Positions 1-8,146 of a stretch of DNA of 64,000 nucleotides are shown here, one piece after another (the stretch's first letter is position 1; each line of letters opens with the position of its first letter). This DNA comes from Sphingobacterium sp. R2 (GTDB taxonomy: Bacteria; Bacteroidota; Bacteroidia; Sphingobacteriales; Sphingobacteriaceae). The stretch covers positions 1,798,001 through 1,862,000 of the forward strand of contig NZ_CP142884.1 of assembly GCF_040760075.1 (NCBI RefSeq), in the 5' to 3' direction. The notes under the pieces are model-generated. The model ran no database searches and had not been told where the DNA came from. It was given only the letters and a program-made list of their open reading frames with translations. The position numbers and the translations under genes were made by a program.

Positions 1-1631
1 TGATTGACGTAAATAATATTTCTGTTTCCTTTGGGGGAACAACTCTTTTTTCAGATGTATCTTTCTCCATCAATGAGAATGACAAAATCGCATTGATGGG
101 AAAAAATGGTGCTGGTAAGTCCACCTTGTTGAAAATTATTGCTGGAGTGGGTAAACCTACGACAGGTAATGTTGCTGGCCCGAAAGATGCCATTATAGCC
201 TATTTACCGCAACATTTGCTAACAGAGGATAATGTGACTGTTTTTGAGGAAACATCAAAGGCTTTCGAAGAAGTCTATGGTATGCGTGATGAGTTGGAAA
301 ACCTGAATGAGCAGTTGAATATTCGTACGGATTATGAATCTGATGATTATATGCAATTGATCGAACGTGTGTCGGAATTAAGCGAGAAGTTCTATTCGAT
401 TGAAGAAGTCAACTATGATGCGGAGGTTGAGAAGGTCTTGAAGGGTCTTGGTTTTGAGCGCACGGATTTTACTAGGCAGACCTCTGAATTTTCTGGCGGC
501 TGGCGTATGCGCATCGAGTTGGCGAAGATATTACTGAAAAAGCCAGATTTGATTTTATTGGATGAGCCTACCAATCACATGGATATTGAGAGTATTCAAT
601 GGCTTGAGGATTTTTTGGTCAATTCGGCGAAAGCCGTTATTGTAATCTCGCACGATAGAGCATTTGTTGATAATATTACGAATCGAACCATTGAGGTGAC
701 GATGGGACGAATTTATGACTATCGTGCCAAGTACAGTCATTATCTGGAATTACGTCAGGAGCGTCGTCAGCATCAGCTAAAAGCGTATGAAGAACAGCAA
801 CGTTTTATTGCAGACAACCAGGAGTTTATAGACCGTTTTAGGGGTACGTATTCAAAGACTTTGCAAGTACAGTCGCGGGTGAAAATGCTGGAAAAATTGG
901 AGATTATTGAGATCGATGAGGTGGATACCTCGGCGTTGCGTCTTAAATTTCCGCCATCTCCACGCTCAGGCCAATATCCGGTTATTGTGGAAGATCTGAC
1001 GAAAGCTTATGGCGATCATGTCGTCTTTCAAAAAGCAAATATGGTCATCGAACGTGGTGAAAAGGTCGCTTTTGTCGGAAAGAACGGTGAAGGTAAATCG
1101 ACCATGATCAAAGCAATTATGGGGGAAATAGATTTCGAAGGTACGTTAAAAGTTGGGCACAATGCAAAAATTGGCTATTTCGCACAGAATCAGGCAGCCT
1201 TACTTGATGGTGAAATGACTGTTTTTGATACCATTGATCAAATTGCTGTGGGTGAAGTGCGTGTTAAAATGAAAGATCTTTTAGGAGCCTTCATGTTTAG
1301 CGGCGATGATACAACTAAAAAGGTGAAAGTATTATCTGGAGGGGAGAGAACGCGTCTGGCGATGATAAAATTATTGTTGGAACCGGTCAATGTCTTGATT
1401 CTCGATGAGCCGACCAACCATTTAGATATGAAGACCAAGGACATTATCAAAGATGCTTTAAAAGATTTTGATGGTACTTTGATCCTTGTTTCGCACGACC
1501 GTGACTTTTTGGATGGCTTAGCCGAGAAAGTTTTTGAATTTGGAAACAAGCGTGTGCGTGAGCATTTCGAGGATATCAAAGGTTTCTTGGAATACAAGAA
1601 AATGAGCAGCTTAAAAGATATCGAACGTTAG
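1..1631 (+). CDS. ABC-F family ATP-binding protein (5' end cut by one base)
   Basis: Soluble twin-ATPase of the ABC-F family, whose members act on the ribosome (translation factors or antibiotic-resistance proteins) and lack membrane segments. The reading frame runs back to base 1, so the start codon is probably an ATG whose A lies just outside the window; the full protein would be about 543 residues, normal for the family. Two nucleotide-binding domains are visible, each with a Walker A (GKNGAGKST near residue 37 and GKNGEGKST in the second half), an LSGG-type signature (FSGGW, then LSGGE) and a Walker B followed by DEPTNH. The charged linker between the domains (roughly residues 235-300) matches the P-site tRNA interaction motif. 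There is no membrane partner nearby. The subfamily (EttA, Uup or YbiT type) cannot be settled by eye. Confidence 0.93.
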   Translation, partial: IDVNNISVSFGGTTLFSDVSFSINENDKIALMGKNGAGKSTLLKIIAGVGKPTTGNVAGPKDAIIAYLPQHLLTEDNVTVFEETSKAFEEVYGMRDELENLNEQLNIRTDYESDDYMQLIERVSELSEKFYSIEEVNYDAEVEKVLKGLGFERTDFTRQTSEFSGGWRMRIELAKILLKKPDLILLDEPTNHMDIESIQWLEDFLVNSAKAVIVISHDRAFVDNITNRTIEVTMGRIYDYRAKYSHYLELRQERRQHQLKAYEEQQRFIADNQEFIDRFRGTYSKTLQVQSRVKMLEKLEIIEIDEVDTSALRLKFPPSPRSGQYPVIVEDLTKAYGDHVVFQKANMVIERGEKVAFVGKNGEGKSTMIKAIMGEIDFEGTLKVGHNAKIGYFAQNQAALLDGEMTVFDTIDQIAVGEVRVKMKDLLGAFMFSGDDTTKKVKVLSGGERTRLAMIKLLLEPVNVLILDEPTNHLDMKTKDIIKDALKDFDGTLILVSHDRDFLDGLAEKVFEFGNKRVREHFEDIKGFLEYKKMSSLKDIER

Positions 1632-1675
1632 CCTCTAGATAAACGGCATATAAAATCGATAGGGAGTACAGTTTT

Positions 1676-1709
1676 AAAAAGCGGCTTTTATAAAAAGAGC
1701 CGCTTTTTT
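1676..1709. terminator. Bidirectional intrinsic terminator between the ABC-F gene and gnd
   Basis: An inverted repeat with GCGGCT and AGCCGC arms is flanked by an A run on the left and a T run on the right. It can therefore end transcription from both convergent genes, the ABC-F gene (plus) and gnd (minus). Confidence 0.8.
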
Positions 1710-1752
1710 GCGTTTCAACTGAAGATCCAATGGAATCTTTAAGCATTTTTCT

Positions 1753-3168
1753 TTAATCCCAAAGCGTGTGAAAGATACCTTCCTGATCAATACGTTCATA
1801 GGTATGTGCGCCAAAATAGTCTCGTTGTGCTTGTATAAGATTTGTAGGTAATTTCTCCGATCGGTAGGCATCAAAATAAGCGAGTGCGTTTACGTATCCG
1901 GATACGGGTATCCCGTTTGCGATAGCATCTTTCAATACCTCTCGAACGCTTGCCTGCGTGTTCAGTAGCTTCTGTGCAATGGTGCTATCGAGTAGGATAT
2001 TGCGCAAGCCTGGATTAGTCGCATAGGCTTTTCTAAAATCTTCGAGCAAAGACGCACGAATAATGCAGCCGCCGCGCCAAATTTTCGTTACCACCTGTAA
2101 ATCTAGCTCATAACTATAGCTTTCCGATGCAACAGTAAGCTGTGCCAAACCTTGCGCATAGGTCGTGATGATCACAAAGTACACTGCATCTTTTAAGCGA
2201 GCGATAAGCGTTTCGGCGGGCAGGTCAATAGGTTGTCCATCCCATTTAAGTAGTTTTGCCGCCTCTACACGTTCGGGTTTGTATTTGGACATATCGCGCA
2301 TATTGACCGCCGCATCGATTACCGGCACTGGCACCTGTAAATCCATTGCATTTTGCGAAGTCCATTTACCTGTTCCCTTCGATCTTGCCCAATCTGAAAT
2401 CAGGTCTACCAAATACTGGTCACCCTCTTTTTTCTTCAGAATCTGAGCGGTAATTTCAAGCAAGAACGAGTTTAAATCGCCCTTATTCCATTCTTCGAAA
2501 GTCTGCTGTATGGTTTGGGTGTCAAAACCATATAATCTTTTCATCAGGTCATAGGTCTCTGCAATTAACTGCATGATACCATATTCGATACCGTTATGTA
2601 CCATCTTTACATAATTTCCGGCCGACCCGTTGCCTAAAAATTCCACACAGGGTTCGTCGGCTACCTTGGCCGAAACCGCCTCGAATATTGGCCTCAGTCT
2701 TTCGTAGGCCTTTCGATCGCCACCGGGCATCAAGCTTGGACCACGACGAGCGCCACTTTCTCCTCCCGAGATGCCCATTCCGAAGAAATGTATACCCATA
2801 ACGGAAAGTTCATTAAATCTTCTGTCCGTATCCGCGAAGTACGTGTTTCCGCCGTCAATGATGATATCTCCTTTATCCAAAAGCGGAACAAGACTGGCAA
2901 TCGCCATATCAACCGGCTTTCCGGCCGGCACCAACAGCATAATTGCTCTGGGTTGTTGCAAAGCTCCTATAAACTCTTCGACTTGTGTCGTCACTTTGAT
3001 GCGATGTCCTTCACTTGCTTCAGCTTCCAATGACTTCGCTTTTTGTAAATCGAGATCTAACCCTGCTACTGCGAAACCGTTGTCGGCCATGTTCAGCAAT
3101 AAATTACGTCCCATTACGCCTAGTCCAACTATTCCAAAATCGTAGTTATTCTTTTTATTTATACTCAT
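1753..3168 (-). CDS. gnd: 6-phosphogluconate dehydrogenase, decarboxylating
   Basis: Oxidises and decarboxylates 6-phosphogluconate to ribulose 5-phosphate with reduction of NADP+ (or NAD+), in the oxidative pentose phosphate pathway; cytosolic dimer. The 471-residue length is typical. Visible motifs are the dinucleotide-binding GLGVMG at 15-20, the DGGNTYF block, the substrate-binding GISGGESGARRGPS block, and the catalytic region YVKMVHNGIEYG near residues 183-195 with its Lys. The C-terminal DYFGAHTYER tail is also characteristic. It is transcribed away from gntK-gntP, so gluconate taken up by GntP and phosphorylated by GntK would be consumed by this enzyme. No zwf or pgl gene lies beside it, which fits use with external gluconate. 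The divergent arrangement suggests shared control from the 180-bp spacer, but no dedicated regulator is encoded here. Confidence 0.97.
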   Translation of the reverse strand: MSINKKNNYDFGIVGLGVMGRNLLLNMADNGFAVAGLDLDLQKAKSLEAEASEGHRIKVTTQVEEFIGALQQPRAIMLLVPAGKPVDMAIASLVPLLDKGDIIIDGGNTYFADTDRRFNELSVMGIHFFGMGISGGESGARRGPSLMPGGDRKAYERLRPIFEAVSAKVADEPCVEFLGNGSAGNYVKMVHNGIEYGIMQLIAETYDLMKRLYGFDTQTIQQTFEEWNKGDLNSFLLEITAQILKKKEGDQYLVDLISDWARSKGTGKWTSQNAMDLQVPVPVIDAAVNMRDMSKYKPERVEAAKLLKWDGQPIDLPAETLIARLKDAVYFVIITTYAQGLAQLTVASESYSYELDLQVVTKIWRGGCIIRASLLEDFRKAYATNPGLRNILLDSTIAQKLLNTQASVREVLKDAIANGIPVSGYVNALAYFDAYRSEKLPTNLIQAQRDYFGAHTYERIDQEGIFHTLWD

Positions 3169-3290
3169 CGTTTAATATCGTTTTTCTAAGTTGAAATTTA
3201 CCATTTTTGTTGATACTATGAAAGACAATTATCAGCAGCTCGTTATAAAGCGCTTTTCTCTCTTCAAATTACCTTGCTGGTTTTGAGTCT

Positions 3291-3324
3291 TTTGTTGTAA
3301 ACCAACGGATTATCCGTATATTGA
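3291..3324 (+). promoter_or_regulatory. Possible gntK promoter
   Basis: A TTTG at 3291-3294 is followed after 22 nt by TATATTGA at 3317-3324, an imperfect version of the Bacteroidota TAnnTTTG element. A short GGAT-T-ATCC dyad lies between them. It is placed sensibly for gntK (start 3349), but the -7 element has two mismatches. Confidence 0.3.
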
Positions 3325-3348
3325 ACTCTGCTAAAATCAATTTTATTT

Positions 3349-4863
3349 ATGATCATTGGATTAGACATTGGTACCTCATCTGCGAAAGCTGTAGCATTTG
3401 ACTATGCGGGTAACATCTTGTCACAGCATAGTATATCCTATCCCATATTAAACCCGTCAGAAGGCTGGTACGAGCAAGATCCGGAGATTGTTTATGCTGC
3501 ATGTATTGAGTCTATTAGGTATGTCATGATTGGCTTAAAGCAATCTAGTGCCGAGATACAGAAACCCGTATGCATTTCGGTGAGCAGTGCTATGCACGGA
3601 CTGATTGCTGTTGACTCAGCTGGAAAGCCACTTAGCAATTGCATAATATGGGCAGATCGCAGAAGCGAGGATATTGCGGTAGCCTTGGAGGCAAGTGAGG
3701 CCGGCAGGCTGCTTTATCAACAAACGGGTACACCAATACATCCCATGTCTTTGCTCTGCAAATTAATGTGGATAAAGTCTAATGATCAAAAATTATTTGC
3801 TCAGTCGTATAAGTTTATTGGTATTAAAGAATTTCTTTTTTACAGGCTCTTTGGCGTCTATGTGGTCGATCATTCCATTGCATCTGCAACAGGGCTTTTC
3901 GACATACATGAACTAATATGGTCTGATCAGGCGTTAAGGTTGGCCGGTATATCGGAAGAGCAATTAGCATCTCCAGTTCCCGTCGATTATATTTTAAATG
4001 TGCCTAACCGAGAAATTGCGGCCTTGATGCACATCCCTGAAGATACCCCTTTTGTGATAGGTGGAAGTGATGGTTGTCTGGCTAATCTCGGTGTAGGAGC
4101 TATACGTCCTGGAGTGGCTTCGGTAACTATTGGTACGAGTGGAGCTATTCGCGTAGCGAGTTCGCAGGCAAATCGAGAAAAAAAGCAAAGGCTATTTACA
4201 TACCTACTGAGACCAAATGAATATATAATCGGTGGCGCGGTCAACAATGGCGGAGTATTGCGCAATTGGTTTCATGACAACTTTTTAAGCGAATTTATTC
4301 AAATGGAAGCAGATGGAGATCCTTCCGCGTCGTTAGATGCTTTAATCAACTCCGTCGTTCCCGGGGCAGAGGGTTTGATATTTTTACCCTATCTCACTGG
4401 TGAACGCGCCCCACATTGGAATTCCAATGCAAAGGGCGTTTATTTTGGAATACAGTTGCATCATGGCAGAGCGCACTTTGCCCGTGCCATGATGGAAGGG
4501 ATGTTATTTGCAATTTACAGTGTAGGAGTTGCATTAGAGGACAACACCGGTCCAATTCATACGATCTTCGCAAGCGGCGGGTTAGCGCGTTCATCACTGT
4601 TGGTACAGATGCTTGCAGACATTTTCAATAAATCTGTATACACCAAAAATACGGTTGAAAGCTCTGCATGGGGCGCAGCATTGATCGGCTTGGAAGCTTT
4701 GGGTATACTGGGGGGTGATCATCCTACTATAAAAAAGAATCAAGCGGAAGCAGAGCAAGATACCGAGCACTATTATAAACCGCGTGAGGAGAATCACGCT
4801 GTATATATGAAAAACTTCCAGAAATTTGAACGCCTGTACCATGTATTGGAAGGCGAGTTTTAA
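3349..4863 (+). CDS. gntK: Gluconokinase, FGGY carbohydrate kinase family
   Basis: Phosphorylates D-gluconate to 6-phosphogluconate using ATP. It is 504 residues long and has the actin-like FGGY kinase fold: N-terminal phosphate-binding GLDIGTSSAK (4-13), ISVSSAMHG in the sugar-binding half, GGSDGCLANLG near 238-248, and the second FGGY signature around FASGGLARSSLL near 408-419. The length and the adjoining gntP and gnd genes favour gluconate over xylulose or glycerol as substrate. It is therefore the Bacillus GntK type rather than the small E. coli P-loop type. The stop codon lies 16 nt before gntP, so the two are co-transcribed. Substrate assignment is by context and general resemblance; other FGGY sugars are possible but less likely. 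Confidence 0.88.
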   Translation: MIIGLDIGTSSAKAVAFDYAGNILSQHSISYPILNPSEGWYEQDPEIVYAACIESIRYVMIGLKQSSAEIQKPVCISVSSAMHGLIAVDSAGKPLSNCIIWADRRSEDIAVALEASEAGRLLYQQTGTPIHPMSLLCKLMWIKSNDQKLFAQSYKFIGIKEFLFYRLFGVYVVDHSIASATGLFDIHELIWSDQALRLAGISEEQLASPVPVDYILNVPNREIAALMHIPEDTPFVIGGSDGCLANLGVGAIRPGVASVTIGTSGAIRVASSQANREKKQRLFTYLLRPNEYIIGGAVNNGGVLRNWFHDNFLSEFIQMEADGDPSASLDALINSVVPGAEGLIFLPYLTGERAPHWNSNAKGVYFGIQLHHGRAHFARAMMEGMLFAIYSVGVALEDNTGPIHTIFASGGLARSSLLVQMLADIFNKSVYTKNTVESSAWGAALIGLEALGILGGDHPTIKKNQAEAEQDTEHYYKPREENHAVYMKNFQKFERLYHVLEGEF

Positions 4864-4879
4864 CTAGATATAAATTATT

Positions 4880-6202
4880 ATGCCGCTAATCATCGTTATT
4901 TTGGGAGTAGCTTTATTACTTCTCTTAGTTACTGTCGTCAGGTTAAACACAATCTTTTCATTACTGATAACCTCTGTTGCGGTCGGTTTTGCTATGAATA
5001 TGAGTGCTGTCGATATCCTTAAATCTGTTGAAACCGGAGTGAGCAGTACCATGGGCCAGTTGGCACTTTTGTTGGCTTTCGGGTCTTTACTCGGGAAGTT
5101 GATGGCGGAGGGTGGTGCTGCAGAAAAGATTACAACGGTACTAACGGCTGTATTTGGGCGAAAGAACTTACCGTGGGCAATGGTTCTCACGGGCTTTTTA
5201 GTAGGAATTCCCTTATTTTACAATGTCGGTTTTATTGTCTTGGTTCCGTTTGTTTTCATGGTATGTGCTTCCAATAAAATGCCCTTACTTTATGTCGCTA
5301 TTCCGCTGCTCGCAGCGCTTTCCGTGACGCACGGTTATTTGCCACCACATCCGGGAGCTACAGCCATAGCGGTTACTTACAATGCGGATATAGGTTTAAC
5401 AATGGCTTATGGCATTGTTGTAGCAATTCCTGCCATCATTATCGGTGGGCCACTCTTTGGCAGGATGCTTAAGCATATTCCGACCAACCCACCGACCGAG
5501 TTTTTTCCTGAAGACAATGAGGCAGATCGAAAAGAGCTTCCCGGATTTGCAATTAGTATATTCACGGGTCTTTTTCCAATAGTTTTAATTGCTTTAGGTT
5601 CATTTGCACATCTACTATTCCCAAAAGACTCCTCTTGGCTGGCGGCGCTACGTTTCGTGGGCGACCCGGTTGTTGCTTTAATGATTGCAGCTTTAGTGGC
5701 GATGTATACGATGGGTATTCGTCAAGGTAAAAGTTTGCGGGAGCAGTCAGCAAGTGTGGAAGAAGCAATCCGCGGGATCATGATGATCCTTTTTATTATT
5801 GCAGCATCAGGCGCCTTCAAGCAAATTTTGGTAGATAGTGGTGTAGCGAATTACATCGCTGACCTAACCGCAGACCTTAGCTTGTCGCCTCTTGTGCTTG
5901 CATGGCTAATAGCGGGTGTCATTCGTCTGGTTATCGGTTCAGCAAGTGTTGCTGGGCTAACGGCTGCGGGTATTATGCTTCCCATTGTACAGGCAGGGAA
6001 TGTTACTCCTGAATTAATGGTGCTAGCGACGGGAGCGGGTAGTCTCATGTTCTCCCACGTCAACGACCCGGGGTTTTGGATGTTTAAATCTTATTTTGGC
6101 GTGAGCATGAAGGATACGTTTCGCTCATGGACGGTGATGGAAACGCTCGTTTCTGTGGTTGGATTGATCGGTGTATTGGTTTTGCACTGGCTTGGTCATT
6201 GA
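4880..6202 (+). CDS. gntP: Gluconate:H+ symporter, GntP family
   Basis: Inner-membrane permease that imports gluconate or a related sugar acid by proton symport. The 440-residue protein is almost entirely hydrophobic, with roughly a dozen predicted membrane segments. It carries family-typical blocks such as GVSSTMGQLALLLAFGSLLG near residue 55, the LPPHPGATAIAV loop near 155, and the C-terminal SHVNDPGFW motif near 395. The last of these is a strong GntP hallmark. It begins 16 nt after gntK and is followed by a good intrinsic terminator at 6395, so gntK-gntP form a two-gene unit. Together with gnd this gives uptake, phosphorylation and oxidation of gluconate. Family members also carry idonate, fructuronate or D-serine, so the substrate rests mainly on context. 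Confidence 0.92.
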   Translation: MPLIIVILGVALLLLLVTVVRLNTIFSLLITSVAVGFAMNMSAVDILKSVETGVSSTMGQLALLLAFGSLLGKLMAEGGAAEKITTVLTAVFGRKNLPWAMVLTGFLVGIPLFYNVGFIVLVPFVFMVCASNKMPLLYVAIPLLAALSVTHGYLPPHPGATAIAVTYNADIGLTMAYGIVVAIPAIIIGGPLFGRMLKHIPTNPPTEFFPEDNEADRKELPGFAISIFTGLFPIVLIALGSFAHLLFPKDSSWLAALRFVGDPVVALMIAALVAMYTMGIRQGKSLREQSASVEEAIRGIMMILFIIAASGAFKQILVDSGVANYIADLTADLSLSPLVLAWLIAGVIRLVIGSASVAGLTAAGIMLPIVQAGNVTPELMVLATGAGSLMFSHVNDPGFWMFKSYFGVSMKDTFRSWTVMETLVSVVGLIGVLVLHWLGH

Positions 6203-6394
6203 CAGCGAATGGGAAAGTTTCATATCGGCATACTGCTTTAGTTAATAATCTATCCCTTCTGAGTATTGCTTCTTTACAAACAGCATAAACAGGATCGTGT
6301 GCTGTCGCTGGAGCTCAACAAAATGATTATAGAAAGTAATTGTTAGGATACACTAATGGGGCAGAAAGTCTTAAACGAATATTGAATTATAAAG

Positions 6395-6426
6395 GCCCAT
6401 AATCGGTTGATTATGGGCTTTTTTTT
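6395..6426 (+). terminator. Intrinsic terminator after gntP
   Basis: A perfect 10-bp stem (GCCCATAATC at 6395-6404, loop GGTT, GATTATGGGC at 6409-6418) is followed by eight T residues. The rest of the 295-bp spacer between gntP and the next gene shows nothing else I can support. Confidence 0.9.
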
Positions 6427-6497
6427 GATGAAAACCTTTGTTTGATTTTTTTTTCTTAATATCGTGACAATGAGCCAAATTTTGTTGTTATAAAACT

Positions 6498-7982
6498 ATG
6501 CAGAGATTATATCGTTTTTATATTTTTTTATTGATTTGGGTAGGAAGCTGCCTCGCCGGGCTGTCAGCTTTTGGGCAATTTATCGCCTATACCGTCGACA
6601 ATTTGCCAAGTCCCAAAGTAAAAGGACAGGATTATTTTGTTTCCAATCCTGATGGAATCCTTTCCTCGGGTACAGTGGCCGAATTAGATGGCTTATCGAC
6701 GCAGATTGAGGCTGCTACAAAAAGTGAATTTGCCATCGTTGTTGTAAATGATTATGTTGGCGACAGTGATTTCGAATTTGCTTTAAAATTATTCAATACC
6801 TGGGGTATCGGTAAGAAGGAAAGTAACAATGGGCTTTTGTTATTTATTGCTAAAGAGCGGCATGAATACCGCTTTATTACTGGATATGGTATGGAGAGTA
6901 TCTTGCCAGATGCTTATCTTAAACGTATAGGAGGGAAGTATCTCGTACCCAACTTTCGAAATGAAGATTATGACCGCGGTGTTTTAGAAGCTTCGGGTTT
7001 TATAAAAACAATACTGACGTCTGCAGACAGCAAAGCTGAACTGGAGCGCTTAATGCCAGAAGCGATACCTGTTTGGAGCTTTAAAAGTCCTATTCTGCGC
7101 AACTCTTTTTTGGTATTGATCTTGTTTGCAATATGTTATATCTGGCTGGGTGAGGTGACTAGAGCGATAAAGGGGCAGCTGACTAAAAAGAGTAAATATT
7201 TTCCACCTTTGGTAAGCGGATGTGGCTGCATGGGAATACTCATGTTTATCAGTGTGTTTATCTGTGCCTTTGCCTTAAAAAATTTTGAGGTGGTTTATCA
7301 GTGGAAAAATTTACCCTATTTTATATTTGTATTTGGCAGCATCACTTTGGCGATGAAATATAATGCTAGTCGCACACAGATTGTTAACTCCTATCGCGAT
7401 GAGGAGAATATTCAGCGGGCCTTACGTAAATTTCGTGTGTGGGGACTTGTACCATTATTGCTTAGTCCATTTGCCTTATTTGATCTTATTGGATTAAATA
7501 AACGGATTCGGAGAAGTAAACTGCGGCTGGCCCCGCCTGATAATTCAGGAAATTGGTTACGGATGAATAAGGATGATGTATCGATGCGAGAAAGCGCATA
7601 TCTGGATCCTGGCCAACTTTTGGAAAAGAAAATTGGCAGTCGATCTTACGAGATCTGGATAAACCAGACAAGCAATGAAATCAAGCTGGTTCCATGGGAT
7701 GAAAATGCTGGCTTTGTCGATTGCCCTGCATGCCATTATAGAACCTTTGAAACAGGGCGTACTAAAACGATCCGAGCCGCAACGTATAGTTCACAAGGGC
7801 TAGAAGAACGTTTTGACCTCTGTAAGAATTGTGGACATCGTGTGTCTCATGGGGAGCATTCAATTCCTGTCAAGGTGCGATCTACATCGAGCAGTTCTGG
7901 CGGCGGATCTAGTAGTAGCGGTGGTGGCGGTAGCTTTGGTGGTGGATCTTCTGGCGGCGGTGGTGCAGGCGGACGATGGTAA
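6498..7982 (+). CDS. TPM-domain membrane protein with zinc ribbon and glycine-rich tail
   Basis: Exported or membrane-anchored protein of the TPM (TLP18.3/Psb32/MOLO-1) group, related to bacterial YgcG. An N-terminal signal or anchor segment (about 1-26) is followed by the TPM domain (about 45-190), which contains the typical DYVGDSDFEFALKLFNTWGIG and NNGLLLFIAKERHEYRF stretches. Hydrophobic segments follow near 200-290 and 320-340. A CPAC...CKNC pair (near 408 and 440) looks like a zinc ribbon, and the last ~35 residues are Ser/Gly repeats ending in GGRW, as in other YgcG-type proteins. In plants TPM proteins act in photosystem II repair; in bacteria the role is unknown, so no activity is assigned. 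It is a single gene with no operon partner. Confidence 0.8.
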   Translation: MQRLYRFYIFLLIWVGSCLAGLSAFGQFIAYTVDNLPSPKVKGQDYFVSNPDGILSSGTVAELDGLSTQIEAATKSEFAIVVVNDYVGDSDFEFALKLFNTWGIGKKESNNGLLLFIAKERHEYRFITGYGMESILPDAYLKRIGGKYLVPNFRNEDYDRGVLEASGFIKTILTSADSKAELERLMPEAIPVWSFKSPILRNSFLVLILFAICYIWLGEVTRAIKGQLTKKSKYFPPLVSGCGCMGILMFISVFICAFALKNFEVVYQWKNLPYFIFVFGSITLAMKYNASRTQIVNSYRDEENIQRALRKFRVWGLVPLLLSPFALFDLIGLNKRIRRSKLRLAPPDNSGNWLRMNKDDVSMRESAYLDPGQLLEKKIGSRSYEIWINQTSNEIKLVPWDENAGFVDCPACHYRTFETGRTKTIRAATYSSQGLEERFDLCKNCGHRVSHGEHSIPVKVRSTSSSSGGGSSSSGGGGSFGGGSSGGGGAGGRW

Positions 7983-7999
7983 TCCATAATTTAAGGATA

Positions 8000-8035
8000 A
8001 AAAAAAGGTTTTCAAACGGGGAGAATGAAAACCTT
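8000..8035 (-). terminator. Intrinsic terminator of the candidate small RNA
   Basis: A perfect 9-bp stem with a 13-nt loop, followed on the minus strand by T residues (the A run 8000-8006 on the plus strand). There is no T run on the plus side, so it faces the minus strand and does not serve the TPM gene well. Confidence 0.7.
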
Positions 8036-8064
8036 AAATAACCAATTATAAACCTAAATTATGA
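8000..8064 (-). ncRNA. Candidate small RNA on the minus strand, downstream of the TPM gene
   Basis: A short transcription unit can be read directly: a consensus promoter (8070-8100, minus), about 60-65 nt of transcript, and an intrinsic terminator whose stem is AAGGTTTTC / GAAAACCTT (8005-8013 with 8027-8035), followed on the minus strand by seven T residues. The transcript has no meaningful ORF. Its terminator loop contains an unpaired C-rich CTCCCC stretch that could base-pair with G-rich targets. I cannot assign it to a known RNA family. Alternatively it could be the remnant of a mobile or repeated intergenic element, since compact promoter-terminator cassettes of this kind are often multicopy. 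Confidence 0.5.
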
Positions 8065-8069
8065 TGACA

Positions 8070-8100
8070 CAAATATAGTGTATTTATTACACTATGCAAA
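8070..8100 (-). promoter_or_regulatory. Consensus Bacteroidota promoter for the small RNA
   Basis: On the minus strand TTTG (8100-8097) is followed after exactly 19 nt by TATATTTG (8077-8070), a perfect match to the primary-sigma TTTG / TAnnTTTG consensus. Transcription would start near 8063. Confidence 0.72.
8075..8095. promoter_or_regulatory. Operator-like dyad inside the small-RNA promoter
   Basis: A perfect 8-bp inverted repeat, ATAGTGTA and TACACTAT with a 5-nt spacer, fills the space between the -33 and -7 elements and overlaps the -7 hexamer by three bases. That is where a repressor would block the promoter. It also lies about 50 bp upstream of the lipid operon beginning at 8147, so a bound protein could influence both. 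Confidence 0.5.
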
Positions 8101-8146
8101 TTTTTTTTTAAAAAAAAATAAAAAAGATAGCTATAGCTCGTACAAT

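Noticed and set aside
7890..7979. GGC/TCT-rich repetitive DNA at the end of the TPM gene
   Set aside because: It is an in-frame Ser/Gly tail typical of YgcG-type proteins, not a separate DNA repeat or CRISPR-like array.
8045..8078. Plus-strand leader-like sequence before ATGATGACACAAATATAG, looking like the start of a gene
   Set aside because: The frame closes after five codons; the minus-strand promoter and terminator explain the segment better.
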